A stretch of 64,000 bases of DNA, from positions 2,294,001 through 2,358,000 of the forward strand of contig OY970363.1 of the NCBI GenBank assembly GCA_963718605.1, written 5' to 3'. This DNA comes from JACCXE01 sp963718605. GTDB taxonomy: Bacteria; Actinomycetota; Acidimicrobiia; Acidimicrobiales; JACCXE01. Within the stretch, counting starts at the first letter, position 1, and each line of letters begins with the position of its first letter. Positions 17,718 through 25,833 of the stretch are shown in pieces. The notes under the pieces are model-generated. The model did no database searches, had not been told where the DNA came from, and saw only the letters and a list, made by a program, of their open reading frames with translations. Both the position numbers and the translations under genes were made by a program.

Positions 17718-17723
17718 AGAATA
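17718..17723 (-). promoter_or_regulatory. -10-like hexamer TATTCT for the HAD gene
   Basis: TATTCT read on the minus strand ends 8 nt before GTG 17709. The overlapping plus-strand GAGAAT (17717-17722) lies 7 nt before the SRAP ATG and could serve as a weak -10, giving a shared bidirectional promoter. Confidence 0.4.
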
Positions 17724-17729
17724 GGGGTC

Positions 17730-18431
17730 ATGTGTGGTCGCTACGTATCCGCCACGGCCGCGTCGAAGCTGGCCGAAGAGTTCCATGTCGACGAGGTCGT
17801 GGTCGAGGACCTCGGTGAGCGTTACAACGTCGCGCCCACCCTTGACGTCTACGCCATCGTCACGACCAACGAGAACAAGCGCAGGATGGGTTCGCTCCGG
17901 TGGGGCCTGGTGCCGGGATTCGCCAAGGAAGAGAAGATCGGTAACCGCATGATCAACCTCCGCAGCGAAACGGTCGTCGAAAAGCCGGCGTTCTCGAAGC
18001 TGCTCGACAAGCGCCGCTGCATCGTCCCCGCCGACGGCTTCTACGAGTGGCAGGCGGTGGAGGGTCAGAAGACTAAGCAACCCTTCTACATCACGTCCGC
18101 CGACGGTTCTCCACTCGCGTTTGCCGGTTTGTGGGACCGGTGGACGCCGCCCGAACTGCGCGGCCAGGACAATGTCGATCCGTTGCGCACCGTCACGCTG
18201 ATCACCGGGGAGCCCAACGAACTCGTCGACAAGATCCACAACCGCATGGTCGTGTGCCTGCCCGAAGCCAAATGGGACGCGTGGCTGGACCCGAACGTTC
18301 ACGCCGATGAAGCCGCGGCGATGCTCGTGCCGATGCCGGCGGATCAGATGCGCGCTTATCCAGTGGTCAAGCTGGTGAGCAATGTGAAGAACGAAGGCCC
18401 GGAACTGCTCGAACCTTTACCGGGCCACTAA
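17730..18431 (+). CDS. SOS response-associated peptidase (SRAP, YedK/HMCES family)
   Basis: A 233-residue SRAP protein. Cys2 (MCGRY) is the catalytic residue that, after Met removal, forms a thiazolidine crosslink with abasic sites in single-stranded DNA. Other family marks are YNVAPT (Asn), INLRSET, GFYEW (Glu) and IHNRM (His). It shields abasic DNA from breakage. No LexA-like box is evident upstream. It is divergent from the HAD gene and convergent with a subtilase. Confidence 0.95.
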   Translation: MCGRYVSATAASKLAEEFHVDEVVVEDLGERYNVAPTLDVYAIVTTNENKRRMGSLRWGLVPGFAKEEKIGNRMINLRSETVVEKPAFSKLLDKRRCIVPADGFYEWQAVEGQKTKQPFYITSADGSPLAFAGLWDRWTPPELRGQDNVDPLRTVTLITGEPNELVDKIHNRMVVCLPEAKWDAWLDPNVHADEAAAMLVPMPADQMRAYPVVKLVSNVKNEGPELLEPLPGH

Positions 18432-18440
18432 GGCCCCGGG

Positions 18441-19421
18441 TTAGAGCGTGCGGCCGACGGTGCGCAGCAGCGGAACGACGCGGCCGGTGTAGGTCGCGTT
18501 GACCGTGCCCGGCGCCGGCGGAAGCGTGCCGCTGCTGGCGTAGGCCAACGCCGCGGGCTGCTGCGCGGCGTCGATGACGCCGTAGCCCTCTTGGACCGGC
18601 GGGAGGTTCGTGTCGCGTGCCGTGTACGAGACGAGCGTCTCGAGACCGGCCGCACTCAAGAAGCGACCGTTGGCGCGTGCGGCCGCTAGCAGACTGGCCG
18701 CGTAGCCAGCGGTGAACGGCGAGCTGAAGCTCGTGCCACCCTCGGTGACGTAGCCATTGCCCGTGTTCGCGGCCGCGCCGGTGACGGTGTACACCGCGGC
18801 GACGTCAGGATCGGTGTTGACGAACAGGCCGTCGACACCCGAAGCGCCGACTGACAACACGTCGGCCGAGTTGCCGTAGGAATGGGCCCAGCCCACGCTC
18901 GGCACCAAGGCGAAGTTCCCCAAGCCGTTGCCGTTGGCCACGACGACGAGAACGTTGTTCGAACGGGCGTACGCGAGTGCGTCGAACACCTCAGGGGTGA
19001 GCACGCTCAGACCCGGGAGGTAGGAGCCGAGGCTCATGTTGATGATGTCGGCGTGCACGCTGTCGACCGCCCAGTGGATACCGTCCACGATCGCGGTCGA
19101 GGTGGCCGAGCCCGAGGCGTCCAGCACCTTGCCAACCGATAGCGCGGTGCCCTGGCCGAGCGCGGCGGGCGTAGTGCCGCTGCCGACGATCATCGACGAC
19201 ACCACCGTGCCGTGACCGTTGTCGTCGTACGCAGTCGGTCTGCCGTTCACGAAATCTTTAAAGCCGATTGGGCCTGCACCGCCGAACGCGGCGTGCGCCG
19301 TATCAATGCCGGTGTCGAGCACGACGAGACGGACACCGTTGTCCGCGTGCGCCGCCGGCGCGATCGGGTTCAGCGCGACAAGCGCAGCCGCGAGAAATCC
19401 AAGAACGAGAGCTTTCCGCAT
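18441..19421 (-). CDS. Secreted subtilisin-like serine protease (S8)
   Basis: About 326 residues from the ATG at 19421, which opens a clear signal peptide (KALVLGFLAAALVALNPIA ... AHA). The catalytic triad is Asp in VVLDTGID, His in DNGHGTVVSS and Ser in GGTSFSSPFTAG. There is no recognisable propeptide between the signal and the catalytic domain, which is unusual for secreted subtilases. A short Ala/Pro-rich tail ends the protein. A GGGGAAAC-type ribosome site precedes the ATG. An in-frame ATG at 19475 would put 18 residues before the signal peptide and is less likely. Confidence 0.9.
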   Translation of the reverse strand: MRKALVLGFLAAALVALNPIAPAAHADNGVRLVVLDTGIDTAHAAFGGAGPIGFKDFVNGRPTAYDDNGHGTVVSSMIVGSGTTPAALGQGTALSVGKVLDASGSATSTAIVDGIHWAVDSVHADIINMSLGSYLPGLSVLTPEVFDALAYARSNNVLVVVANGNGLGNFALVPSVGWAHSYGNSADVLSVGASGVDGLFVNTDPDVAAVYTVTGAAANTGNGYVTEGGTSFSSPFTAGYAASLLAAARANGRFLSAAGLETLVSYTARDTNLPPVQEGYGVIDAAQQPAALAYASSGTLPPAPGTVNATYTGRVVPLLRTVGRTL

Positions 19422-19481
19422 TTGTTTCCCCAGTGTTCGACGGACAGAGGCCAGTGTACCTGGCTGCAGATCCATTTAGCT

Positions 19482-20234
19482 TCAGATGGCAATGGCGGTC
19501 TGGAAGCGCACCCAGTCGTCGGGCGATCCGTAGAGCTCGAGGCCCATTTCATCGCTGTCGATCCGTCCCCACAGCGCGAGCAGCAACGCATTGGCTGGCC
19601 CCTGTAGTGCCACGTCGCCCTTCGCGTGTTCTCGGGTGACGACGGGCGCGCCGTCGCCACAGCGAATCATCCAGGCCCGGTCGTCGTCATCGTCGTCAAG
19701 CGATTGCAGCTGCACGGCGAGATCGCCGATGCGGATAGGCCGGCGGTGGTCGATACGCCCGATGAAGATGTCGAAGAACTCGTCGATACCGTCCTTGGCG
19801 ATCAGCGGATCTATCGCTTCGGCGGTGCCGGTAGCCGCGAGTTCCACGTCGTAGCGATGCACCGCGTGCTCTTGAGTCATCCGGCGCACCCACGTGCCAA
19901 TCGCTTGTGACGCGTTCGGGAAGAAGGTCCAGCAGGGTTCGTCGTCGGGCTTGCTCGCCAGCATCGCCTCAAGACTGGCCGCGCCCTCGGCGAACCAGGC
20001 CGCGTAGTCATGCGCGTCTTGTGGTGGCTCAGCTTGGGCCTTGGGTGTTTCGCCCGCGTTGACGCCTTCGACGATGAAGCGTTCAAGCCGACCGACGTGT
20101 TGCACGAGATCGGCGAGCGTCCAGTCTCCGCAGCCGTCGACCGGCTGGGTGAGATCGCCGCCGCCGGCGATCGCCGCGCCGAACAACTCGAGGTCGCGGT
20201 GCAACGTCGTTAGATATTCGTCACGAGTCGGCAC
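19482..20234 (-). CDS. Maleylpyruvate isomerase family mycothiol-dependent protein
   Basis: A 250-residue protein with an N-terminal DinB-like MDMPI four-helix domain (WTLADLVQHVGRLERF supplies one metal histidine, TQEHAVHRYDVELA the others) and a C-terminal MDMPI_C domain. Family members are mycothiol-dependent transferases or isomerases of actinobacteria, and most have no known substrate. A run of Asp (SLDDDDDDRAW) is odd but in frame. The GTG start has an AGGAG site upstream and follows the inositol-phosphatase-family gene by 8 nt, so it is co-transcribed with it. Confidence 0.85.
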   Translation of the reverse strand: MPTRDEYLTTLHRDLELFGAAIAGGGDLTQPVDGCGDWTLADLVQHVGRLERFIVEGVNAGETPKAQAEPPQDAHDYAAWFAEGAASLEAMLASKPDDEPCWTFFPNASQAIGTWVRRMTQEHAVHRYDVELAATGTAEAIDPLIAKDGIDEFFDIFIGRIDHRRPIRIGDLAVQLQSLDDDDDDRAWMIRCGDGAPVVTREHAKGDVALQGPANALLLALWGRIDSDEMGLELYGSPDDWVRFQTAIAI

Positions 20235-20242
20235 GGCGTCTC

Positions 20243-21013
20243 CTAAGGGTTCATGGCGGCGAGCACCGCATCATGCAACACGCCATTGGTGGCGAGCACC
20301 GACCCGTCATTCGCGCCGCTCTTGCCTTCGAGAGTCGTGAGCCGACCGCCGGCCGCCTCAACGATCACCGCGTTCGATGCGACGTCCCAGATCGACACTT
20401 CCGGTTCGATCGCGATGTCGATCGCGCCTTCGGCGACGAGCATGTGCGACCAGAAGTCGCCGAAACCGCGCGTGCGCTTCACTTGCCTCGTCAAGGCGTT
20501 CCACACGTCGGAGCGCGCCGGGTTCAAACGATCGAATGTGTCATACGAGTCAGACGACATGAACGCGTCCTCGATGGTCGCAACATCACTGACGTGGATC
20601 GGTTCGTCGTTGCACCACGCGCCTTCGCCGCGCACGCCCCACCACCGACGACCCAGCGCCGGCGCCGACGTGACGCCGACCTCGAGCACGCCGTCGACCT
20701 CCAACGCGATCAACGTCGCGTAGATCGGCACGCCGCGGATGTAGTTCTTGGTGCCGTCGATCGGATCGAGGATCCAGCGCGCGCCGCCGCGGGCATCGGT
20801 CGTGCCGAACTCCTCGCCGAGCACGCCGTGGTCGGGCCGTTCGGATTCGATGATTGCACGGATCGCCTTCTCGGACTCGCGGTCGGCGACCGACACCGGC
20901 GAGTCGTCCGGCTTCATTTCGACGGACAGGCCGCGCGCGCGAAACCAGCGCAGCGTGATCTCGTCCGCGGCGTCGGCCATCGCAAGCGCAAGCGCCAGAT
21001 CAGGATGGGTCAC
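20243..21013 (-). CDS. hisN: Inositol monophosphatase family protein, probable histidinol-phosphatase
   Basis: A 256-residue Mg-dependent phosphatase. Metal ligands appear in GEEFG, DPIDGTKNY and SIWDVASNAVIVEAAGG. The length and the segments KPDDSPVSVADRESEKAIR and RGFGDFWSHMLVAEG are closest to actinobacterial HisN, which dephosphorylates histidinol-phosphate. An inositol-1-phosphatase role cannot be excluded because no other his genes are nearby. It starts with GTG 9 nt downstream of the dxs stop. Confidence 0.85.
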   Translation of the reverse strand: MTHPDLALALAMADAADEITLRWFRARGLSVEMKPDDSPVSVADRESEKAIRAIIESERPDHGVLGEEFGTTDARGGARWILDPIDGTKNYIRGVPIYATLIALEVDGVLEVGVTSAPALGRRWWGVRGEGAWCNDEPIHVSDVATIEDAFMSSDSYDTFDRLNPARSDVWNALTRQVKRTRGFGDFWSHMLVAEGAIDIAIEPEVSIWDVASNAVIVEAAGGRLTTLEGKSGANDGSVLATNGVLHDAVLAAMNP

Positions 21014-21022
21014 GACTGGTGC

Positions 21023-22903
21023 TTACGCAGGTGCTGTTGCGAGAGCGGCGCGCACCGATGCCGCCACCCCGGCGCCGTCCAGACCGAGGCGAGCGAGGAT
21101 CTTGTCCGGCTTCGCCTGCTGGATATAGGTGTCGGGCACGCCGAGAGTCACAACGCTCGGCGCGGCCCCCGCGCCCGCGAGGTCGCTGAGCGAAGTCGCA
21201 ATGGTCGAGCCGATGCCGCCGGTGCGGAAGCCATCTTCGATCGTGACCACGAGCCGGTGCACTGCGGCGTCGGCCAACATCAGCGGGTCAAGTGGCTTCA
21301 CCACTCGCGGGTCCCACACGGTTGCGTCTATGCCGTCTTCGGCGAGCAGGTCGGCGGCGGCGAGCGCGGCGCCAAGCATCTTGCCCACCCCGATCAGCGC
21401 GACCTCACGCGACTCACTCGCGCGCCAACGCCGCGCGTCCAGTCCGTCGCCAACTTCAGACGGTTCGACCTGTCGGGCCACGCCCTTGGGGAACCGAATC
21501 ACCGCGGGGCCGTCAAGGGTCAACGCAGTCGCAAGCATCTCGGGAATCTCTTGCACCGAGGACGGCGCGAACATCGTCATGCCCGGGATGGTCTGGCACA
21601 GCACCATGTCGAGGACGCCGTGATGCGACGCGCCGTCGTCGCCGGTAATGCCGGCCCGGTCCAACGCGAACACGACGGGTAGGCCGTGCAAGCCGACGTC
21701 GAGGTTGGCCTGGTCGAACGCGCGACTAAAGAACGTCGAGTACAGCGCGACGACTGGCCGCAGGCCGCCCATGGCCATGCCGGCCGCCATCGTCACGGCG
21801 TGCTGCTCGGCGATGCCGACGTCGAAGTAGCGGTCGGGGAACAACTCTTGGAAGGGCAACAAACCGGTGGGCCCCGGCATCGCCGCCGTGATCGCCGTCA
21901 CTTGTGGGTGGCGCTTGGCCTCCGCGATCACCGCGTCGGAGAACGCCTTGGTGTAGCCCGCCAGAGTTGACACTCCGGGGCCGGTGAGCGGATCGAAGTC
22001 GCCCGCGTCGTGCAGGCACTTCTCGTCGTCGTCTTCGGCCGGCGCGTAGCCCCGGCCCTTCTGCGTCAGCACGTGCACCACGATCGGCCCGTCGAAATCG
22101 GCGGCGTTGCGCAACGCATCCTCGAGGCCGGCGACATCGTGGCCGTCGATCGGCCCGACGTAACGCACGCCGAGCGCTTCGAAGAACACGGTCGGCTCCG
22201 CGACTTCGCGCATCGCCGCGGTCATGCCCTTCCACGCCTTGGCCATGTACGGCCCGACCACGGGCAACTCGCCCGCCATCTGCTCGCCGAAGCGCCGGAA
22301 GTTCAGGTACTGCGGGTTGAGCCGCAGCCGACTCACGCTCTCGGTGAGCGACGAAACCGTCGGGGCGTAGGACCGGCCGTTGTCGTTCAACACGATCACG
22401 CAGCGCGTGCCGCTGTGGCCGAGGTTGTTCAACGCCTCGTAGGCCATGCCACCGGTCATCGACCCGTCGCCGATCACCGACACCACGTTGCGGTCTGTCG
22501 TGCCGCGCGCGACTGACGCGGCCAGACCGTGCGCGTAGGAGAGCACAGTCGACGCGTGGCTGTTCTCGATCCAGTCATGCTCGGACTCGATGCGGTTCGG
22601 GTAGCCCGACAGCCCGTCTTCTTGGCGCAGCACGTCGAACCGATTGGCCCGGCCCGTAATGATCTTGTGCGCGTAGGCCTGGTGCCCGGTGTCCCAGAGG
22701 ATGATGTCGCGCGGCGACTCGAAGACGCGATGCAACGCCAGCGTCAGCTCGACCGCGCCCAAGTTCGACCCGAGGTGACCGCCGCTCGTGCTCTTGGCAA
22801 CAGCTTCGACGATGAACTGGCGAATCTCCGTAGCTAGTTGGTCCACCTCGGCATACGAAAGCGCCTTGAGGTCCTCGGGAGATTTGACGCGATCAAGCAA
22901 CAT
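21023..22903 (-). CDS. dxs: 1-deoxy-D-xylulose-5-phosphate synthase
   Basis: About 626 residues, full family length. The thiamine diphosphate-binding block GDGSMTGGMAYEALNN, the HLGSNLGAVELT segment, the DRAGITGDDG block and the C-terminal transketolase domain are all present. It condenses pyruvate and glyceraldehyde-3-phosphate in the first step of the MEP isoprenoid pathway. The ATG at 22903 (MLLDRVKSPEDL) fits the family; a GTG at 22915 would add four residues. It lies 27 nt downstream of a polyprenyl diphosphate synthase, linking precursor supply with chain elongation. Confidence 0.96.
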   Translation of the reverse strand: MLLDRVKSPEDLKALSYAEVDQLATEIRQFIVEAVAKSTSGGHLGSNLGAVELTLALHRVFESPRDIILWDTGHQAYAHKIITGRANRFDVLRQEDGLSGYPNRIESEHDWIENSHASTVLSYAHGLAASVARGTTDRNVVSVIGDGSMTGGMAYEALNNLGHSGTRCVIVLNDNGRSYAPTVSSLTESVSRLRLNPQYLNFRRFGEQMAGELPVVGPYMAKAWKGMTAAMREVAEPTVFFEALGVRYVGPIDGHDVAGLEDALRNAADFDGPIVVHVLTQKGRGYAPAEDDDEKCLHDAGDFDPLTGPGVSTLAGYTKAFSDAVIAEAKRHPQVTAITAAMPGPTGLLPFQELFPDRYFDVGIAEQHAVTMAAGMAMGGLRPVVALYSTFFSRAFDQANLDVGLHGLPVVFALDRAGITGDDGASHHGVLDMVLCQTIPGMTMFAPSSVQEIPEMLATALTLDGPAVIRFPKGVARQVEPSEVGDGLDARRWRASESREVALIGVGKMLGAALAAADLLAEDGIDATVWDPRVVKPLDPLMLADAAVHRLVVTIEDGFRTGGIGSTIATSLSDLAGAGAAPSVVTLGVPDTYIQQAKPDKILARLGLDGAGVAASVRAALATAPA

Positions 22904-22930
22904 TTCGTCAGCCACCCTACAAGACCCGTC

Positions 22931-23986
22931 TCAAAAGTCTCGCTCGGCAACGAACCGGGCGAGGGCGTCCAATTCGTCGCGTGCGAGAGATGAAATCGGC
23001 GTATCCGTTAACGCGGTTCGGGCTTGGTCGACGAGCGCTTCGACCCGCCGCTCGGCTCCGGCGCGGGCGCCCGTGCGTTCGAACACCGCCTGTATGGCGA
23101 TGACTTCCTCTGGGGACAGGTCCGCCGCGCCGTAGCGCTGCGCGAGGAGCGTCGCGTCCGCGCCGGTGGCGTTCGCGCGCGCCTCCGCAAACATTGTGGT
23201 CGGCTTGCCTTCACGCAGGTCCTCGCCCACGGGCTTGCCGGTCACGGCGGCGTCGCCGAAGGTGCCCAGCAAATCGTCACGCGTCTGGAATGCCTCACCG
23301 AGCGGGTCGCCATACGCACTCAGCGCGGTCTGGAACTCTCCGAGTCGCCCCGCGAGAGCGGCGCCCAGATGCAGCGGGCGTTCGACGGTGTACTTCCCCG
23401 ATTTGTAGACGCAGATCTTGCGAGCCAACTCTGCCGACGCGTCACCTTGCACCGTGCCGACCAGGTCGAGGTACTGGCCGACGTTCACCTCAAGGCGAAG
23501 CTCGGTGAACACGTCGAGGGCGTCTTGCGGTGCGCCCCGCAGCAACTGGTCGGCGTAGACGAAGGCCAAGTCGCCGATCAGAATCGCGGCGCCTTCGCCG
23601 AACCGGCGGGTCTCGCCGCGCCACGCTTCTTCGCCGTGGCGCTTTTCGAAGTGCCGATGCACCGTCGGCAACCCCCGGCGGCGGTCCGAGTTATCCATGA
23701 TGTCGTCGTGCACGAGGGCGAACGTGTGGAGCAGTTCGAGGGCCGCGCCCGCGTCGATCACTGCCGGGTCGTCGCCGTCTCCGCCTACGCCGACGAAGGC
23801 CCAAAAGCAGAACGCGGGGCGCAGCCGCTTGCCGCCGGCGAGCACGAACTCGCGTAGTACTTGCAGCGGTTCCGTCATCGCCGAGTCGACGACAGTCCAC
23901 CGCGCGATTTCGCCCGTCAGCAGTTCGTCGATGCGCGCATCCACGCGCTTGGCGATTTCGCCAAGACTCGTTGGCGCCTCAAGCAT
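22931..23986 (-). CDS. Polyprenyl (probably geranylgeranyl) diphosphate synthase
   Basis: A 351-residue trans-prenyltransferase. The first Asp-rich motif DDIMD is at residues 94-98, preceded by GGKRLRP, and the second Asp-rich motif is in RDDLLGTFGD. Phe89 sits five residues before the first motif, the site that controls chain length; short-to-medium products (FPP to GGPP) are expected. It builds isoprenoid diphosphates from IPP and allylic primers. Transcription probably starts leaderless from TAGAAT at 23998-23993, which overlaps the divergent cyclase promoter. Confidence 0.93.
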   Translation of the reverse strand: MLEAPTSLGEIAKRVDARIDELLTGEIARWTVVDSAMTEPLQVLREFVLAGGKRLRPAFCFWAFVGVGGDGDDPAVIDAGAALELLHTFALVHDDIMDNSDRRRGLPTVHRHFEKRHGEEAWRGETRRFGEGAAILIGDLAFVYADQLLRGAPQDALDVFTELRLEVNVGQYLDLVGTVQGDASAELARKICVYKSGKYTVERPLHLGAALAGRLGEFQTALSAYGDPLGEAFQTRDDLLGTFGDAAVTGKPVGEDLREGKPTTMFAEARANATGADATLLAQRYGAADLSPEEVIAIQAVFERTGARAGAERRVEALVDQARTALTDTPISSLARDELDALARFVAERDF

Positions 23987-23992
23987 TGGACC

Positions 23993-24002
23993 ATTCTACG
24001 AT
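23993..24002. promoter_or_regulatory. Overlapping divergent -10 elements (TAGAAT / TACGAT)
   Basis: The 10-bp segment ATTCTACGAT holds TAGAAT on the minus strand (ends 6 nt before ATG 23986) and TACGAT on the plus strand (ends 7 nt before ATG 24010). The hexamers share two base pairs. Both genes would be leaderless, and RNA polymerase could not occupy both at once. Confidence 0.5.
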
Positions 24003-24009
24003 CGACCGC

Positions 24010-24821
24010 ATGGTTGACCCCAAGACGACCGGTAGAGCAGCCGTACATAGCTTCCGCCGCGGCGTCGCCGCTCGCGTGGTCGACCTGCTGCAGGACAAAG
24101 ACCCGGGACTGCTGGACACCTTCGTCGATGTCGGCGTCATCAGCCGCGACTTCGCGCAGGACACCGATGGCTCCAACCGGGTGCGCACCGACGCGCCCCG
24201 CTCGCCATGGTCGAACGCCTCCTGGAACGCTCGATCGAGCGCCGGCCGTCGCTGATGGCGGCGATGGGCCTGTCCGCCATTCAGCTGTTGTCGGCGAATG
24301 AGGACTCGGGCGAGGACGAGAAGGGCACCGGCCAAAACGCGCGCCTCGCCGTGGCGTTCACCGACCTCGAAGGCTTCACCCGCTTCACCGAGAAACAAGG
24401 CGACGACGCCGCCAGCCACCTCGTGGCCGACCACCACCGCACCGTTGGGCCCATCGTGCGCAGTCGTGGGGGACGGGTGGTCAAGCGCATCGGTGACGGC
24501 CTGCTGCTCACGTTTCCCGAGCCCGAAGCCGCCGTGCTCGCGTGTCTCGAACTGGTGGCCACGCCGCCATCACCGTTGCGCCTGCGCGCCGGTATCCACG
24601 TCGGTGACGTCGTGTTGACCCGCGACGACGTCGTCGGTCATGTGGTGAACGTCGCCGCCCGCGTCGCCGAGTCCGCCAAAGGCGGCGAGGTAGTCGTAAC
24701 GGCCGACGTCCGCGACGCCGCCGACGGCCTCCCACGCGTCGAGTTCAGCCGCCCACGTCGCAAAAGCTTCAAAGGCCTCACCGAATCGATCCCCGTCGCC
24801 AAAGTCACATACTCGGCGTAG
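24010..24821 (+). CDS. Class III adenylate/guanylate cyclase, frameshift near 24197
   Basis: The N-terminal 60 or so residues (MVDPKTTGRAAVHSFRRG...) lie in one frame. The catalytic part (MVERLLERSIERRPSL onward to 24821) lies one frame away. The run CCCC at about 24196-24199 appears to lack one C; restoring it gives ...RTDAPPLAMVERLLER. The cyclase domain shows the metal-binding Asp residues in FTDLEGFTRF and RIGDGLLL, and VNVAARVA with the Asn/Arg pair. It should make cAMP (or cGMP) from the triphosphate. No membrane segment or sensor domain is evident; the N-terminal helices are probably regulatory. Confidence 0.82.
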
Positions 24822-24825
24822 CTCA

Positions 24826-24831
24826 TATGCT
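24826..24831 (+). promoter_or_regulatory. -10-like hexamer TATGCT for glutathione peroxidase
   Basis: TATGCT ends 7 nt before ATG 24839. The identical hexamer stands 5 nt before the moxR ATG at 33678. It supports 24839 over the in-frame ATG at 24827, which would overlap the hexamer. Confidence 0.45.
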
Positions 24832-24838
24832 GCGGCCT

Positions 24839-25324
24839 ATGTCCCTGAAAGAGATTCCGCTCAACACGCTTAAGGGTGAGCCGACTTCGCTCGCCGATTA
24901 TGACGGCAAGGCACTGCTCGTGGTGAACGTGGCCAGCAAGTGCGGCCTCACGCCGCAGTACACCGGGCTCGAGGAAATGCAGAAGAAGTACGGCGATCGC
25001 GGCTTCAGCGTCATCGGCGTCCCCTGCAATCAGTTCGGTGGACAAGAGCCCGGCTCGGCCGAAGAGATCGAAGAGTTCTGCTCGGCGACTTACGGCGTCA
25101 CGTTCCCGATGCTGGAGAAGGTCGACGTCAACGGTGACGATCGTCATCCGCTGTACTCCGAGCTGACCGCCGTGGCTGACGCCGAAGGCAACGCCGGCGA
25201 CATCCAGTGGAACTTCGAGAAATTCCTGATCGCGCCCGACGGCACCGTCACCCGCTTCCGTCCTATGACGGCGCCCGACGACGAGGCGCTCGTCTCAGCA
25301 GTGGAAGCGGCACTACCCAACTAG
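24839..25324 (+). CDS. Glutathione peroxidase family thiol peroxidase
   Basis: A 161-residue thioredoxin-fold peroxidase. The peroxidatic Cys35 (ASKCGLTPQY) replaces selenocysteine as usual in bacteria. CNQFGGQEPG supplies the Gln and a likely resolving cysteine region, and IQWNFEKFLI supplies the Trp/Asn of the active site. It reduces hydrogen peroxide and lipid hydroperoxides, in actinobacteria most often with thioredoxin. It is followed by a perfect terminator hairpin. Confidence 0.94.
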   Translation: MSLKEIPLNTLKGEPTSLADYDGKALLVVNVASKCGLTPQYTGLEEMQKKYGDRGFSVIGVPCNQFGGQEPGSAEEIEEFCSATYGVTFPMLEKVDVNGDDRHPLYSELTAVADAEGNAGDIQWNFEKFLIAPDGTVTRFRPMTAPDDEALVSAVEAALPN

Positions 25325-25334
25325 TTCGTAGACG

Positions 25335-25376
25335 CGAAACGAGGGCGCCCAGGGGGGATGGGGCGCCCTCGTTTCG
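25335..25376. terminator. Bidirectional terminator, perfect 16-bp stem
   Basis: CGAAACGAGGGCGCCC (25335-25350) pairs perfectly with GGGCGCCCTCGTTTCG (25361-25376) around a 10-nt loop. It lies between the convergent glutathione peroxidase and phasin-like genes and would stop transcription from both sides. Confidence 0.85.
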
Positions 25377-25430
25377 GTCTTGCGGGGTGGGTGCTTCGTT
25401 GCAACTACCCCGACGAAACAGATATTCCGA

Positions 25431-25760
25431 CTACGCGTTGGTGGAAACGGCCGCGGGCTTGGCGGCGGCTGGCTTCGGGGTGGTCTTGGCGGCGGGCTTG
25501 GCCGGAGCGACCTTGGGCTCAAACGCCTTGGTCGCCTCGACGGCAGCGTTCTTGGCGGTCGCAAGCAGTTCGCTGGTGAAGTCGAACGCCTTCTCGACAA
25601 TTTCTGAAGCCTTCGGCAGGCCGTTGAGGAAGCTGACGTCGAGCTTGGGCAGCAACGGGGTCACGCGCTCAGCGACGGTGTTGAACGTGCTGATGGTGAA
25701 GTCCTGGGCCTGCTTGACGGCATTGAGGGTCTGCGCGGTGATCTCGTCTTGGATGGTCAT
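25431..25760 (-). CDS. Phasin/HBHA-like small coiled-coil protein
   Basis: A 109-residue protein with a helical N-terminal two thirds (DEITAQTLNAVKQAQDFTIS... through TSELLATAKNAAVEATKAF) and a C-terminal Pro/Ala/Lys tail (KPAAKTTPKPAAAKP). The layout matches the heparin-binding haemagglutinin of mycobacteria and phasin-like proteins that coat lipid or polyester granules. It has no signal peptide. The upstream region has the best sigma-70-type promoter in the window (TTGACA, 18-nt spacer, TACAGT), suggesting high constitutive expression from a leaderless mRNA. Confidence 0.75.
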   Translation of the reverse strand: MTIQDEITAQTLNAVKQAQDFTISTFNTVAERVTPLLPKLDVSFLNGLPKASEIVEKAFDFTSELLATAKNAAVEATKAFEPKVAPAKPAAKTTPKPAAAKPAAVSTNA

Positions 25761-25768
25761 AGGTGCTA

Positions 25769-25798
25769 ACTGTAGCTAGCAAACGCTAACTCTGTCAA
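25769..25798 (-). promoter_or_regulatory. Consensus promoter TTGACA - 18 nt - TACAGT
   Basis: On the minus strand a perfect TTGACA (25798-25793) is followed after 18 nt by TACAGT (25774-25769), which ends 8 nt before ATG 25760. A leaderless phasin-like mRNA is expected. This is the clearest -35/-10 pair seen in the window. Confidence 0.7.
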
Positions 25799-25833
25799 CC
25801 CTTTTGTTAAACAACAGCAAGCACGCTGTCCCG

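Noticed and set aside
20273..21682. 469-residue plus-strand open frame opposite hisN and dxs
   Set aside because: It covers the junction of two conserved genes and is Arg/His-rich.
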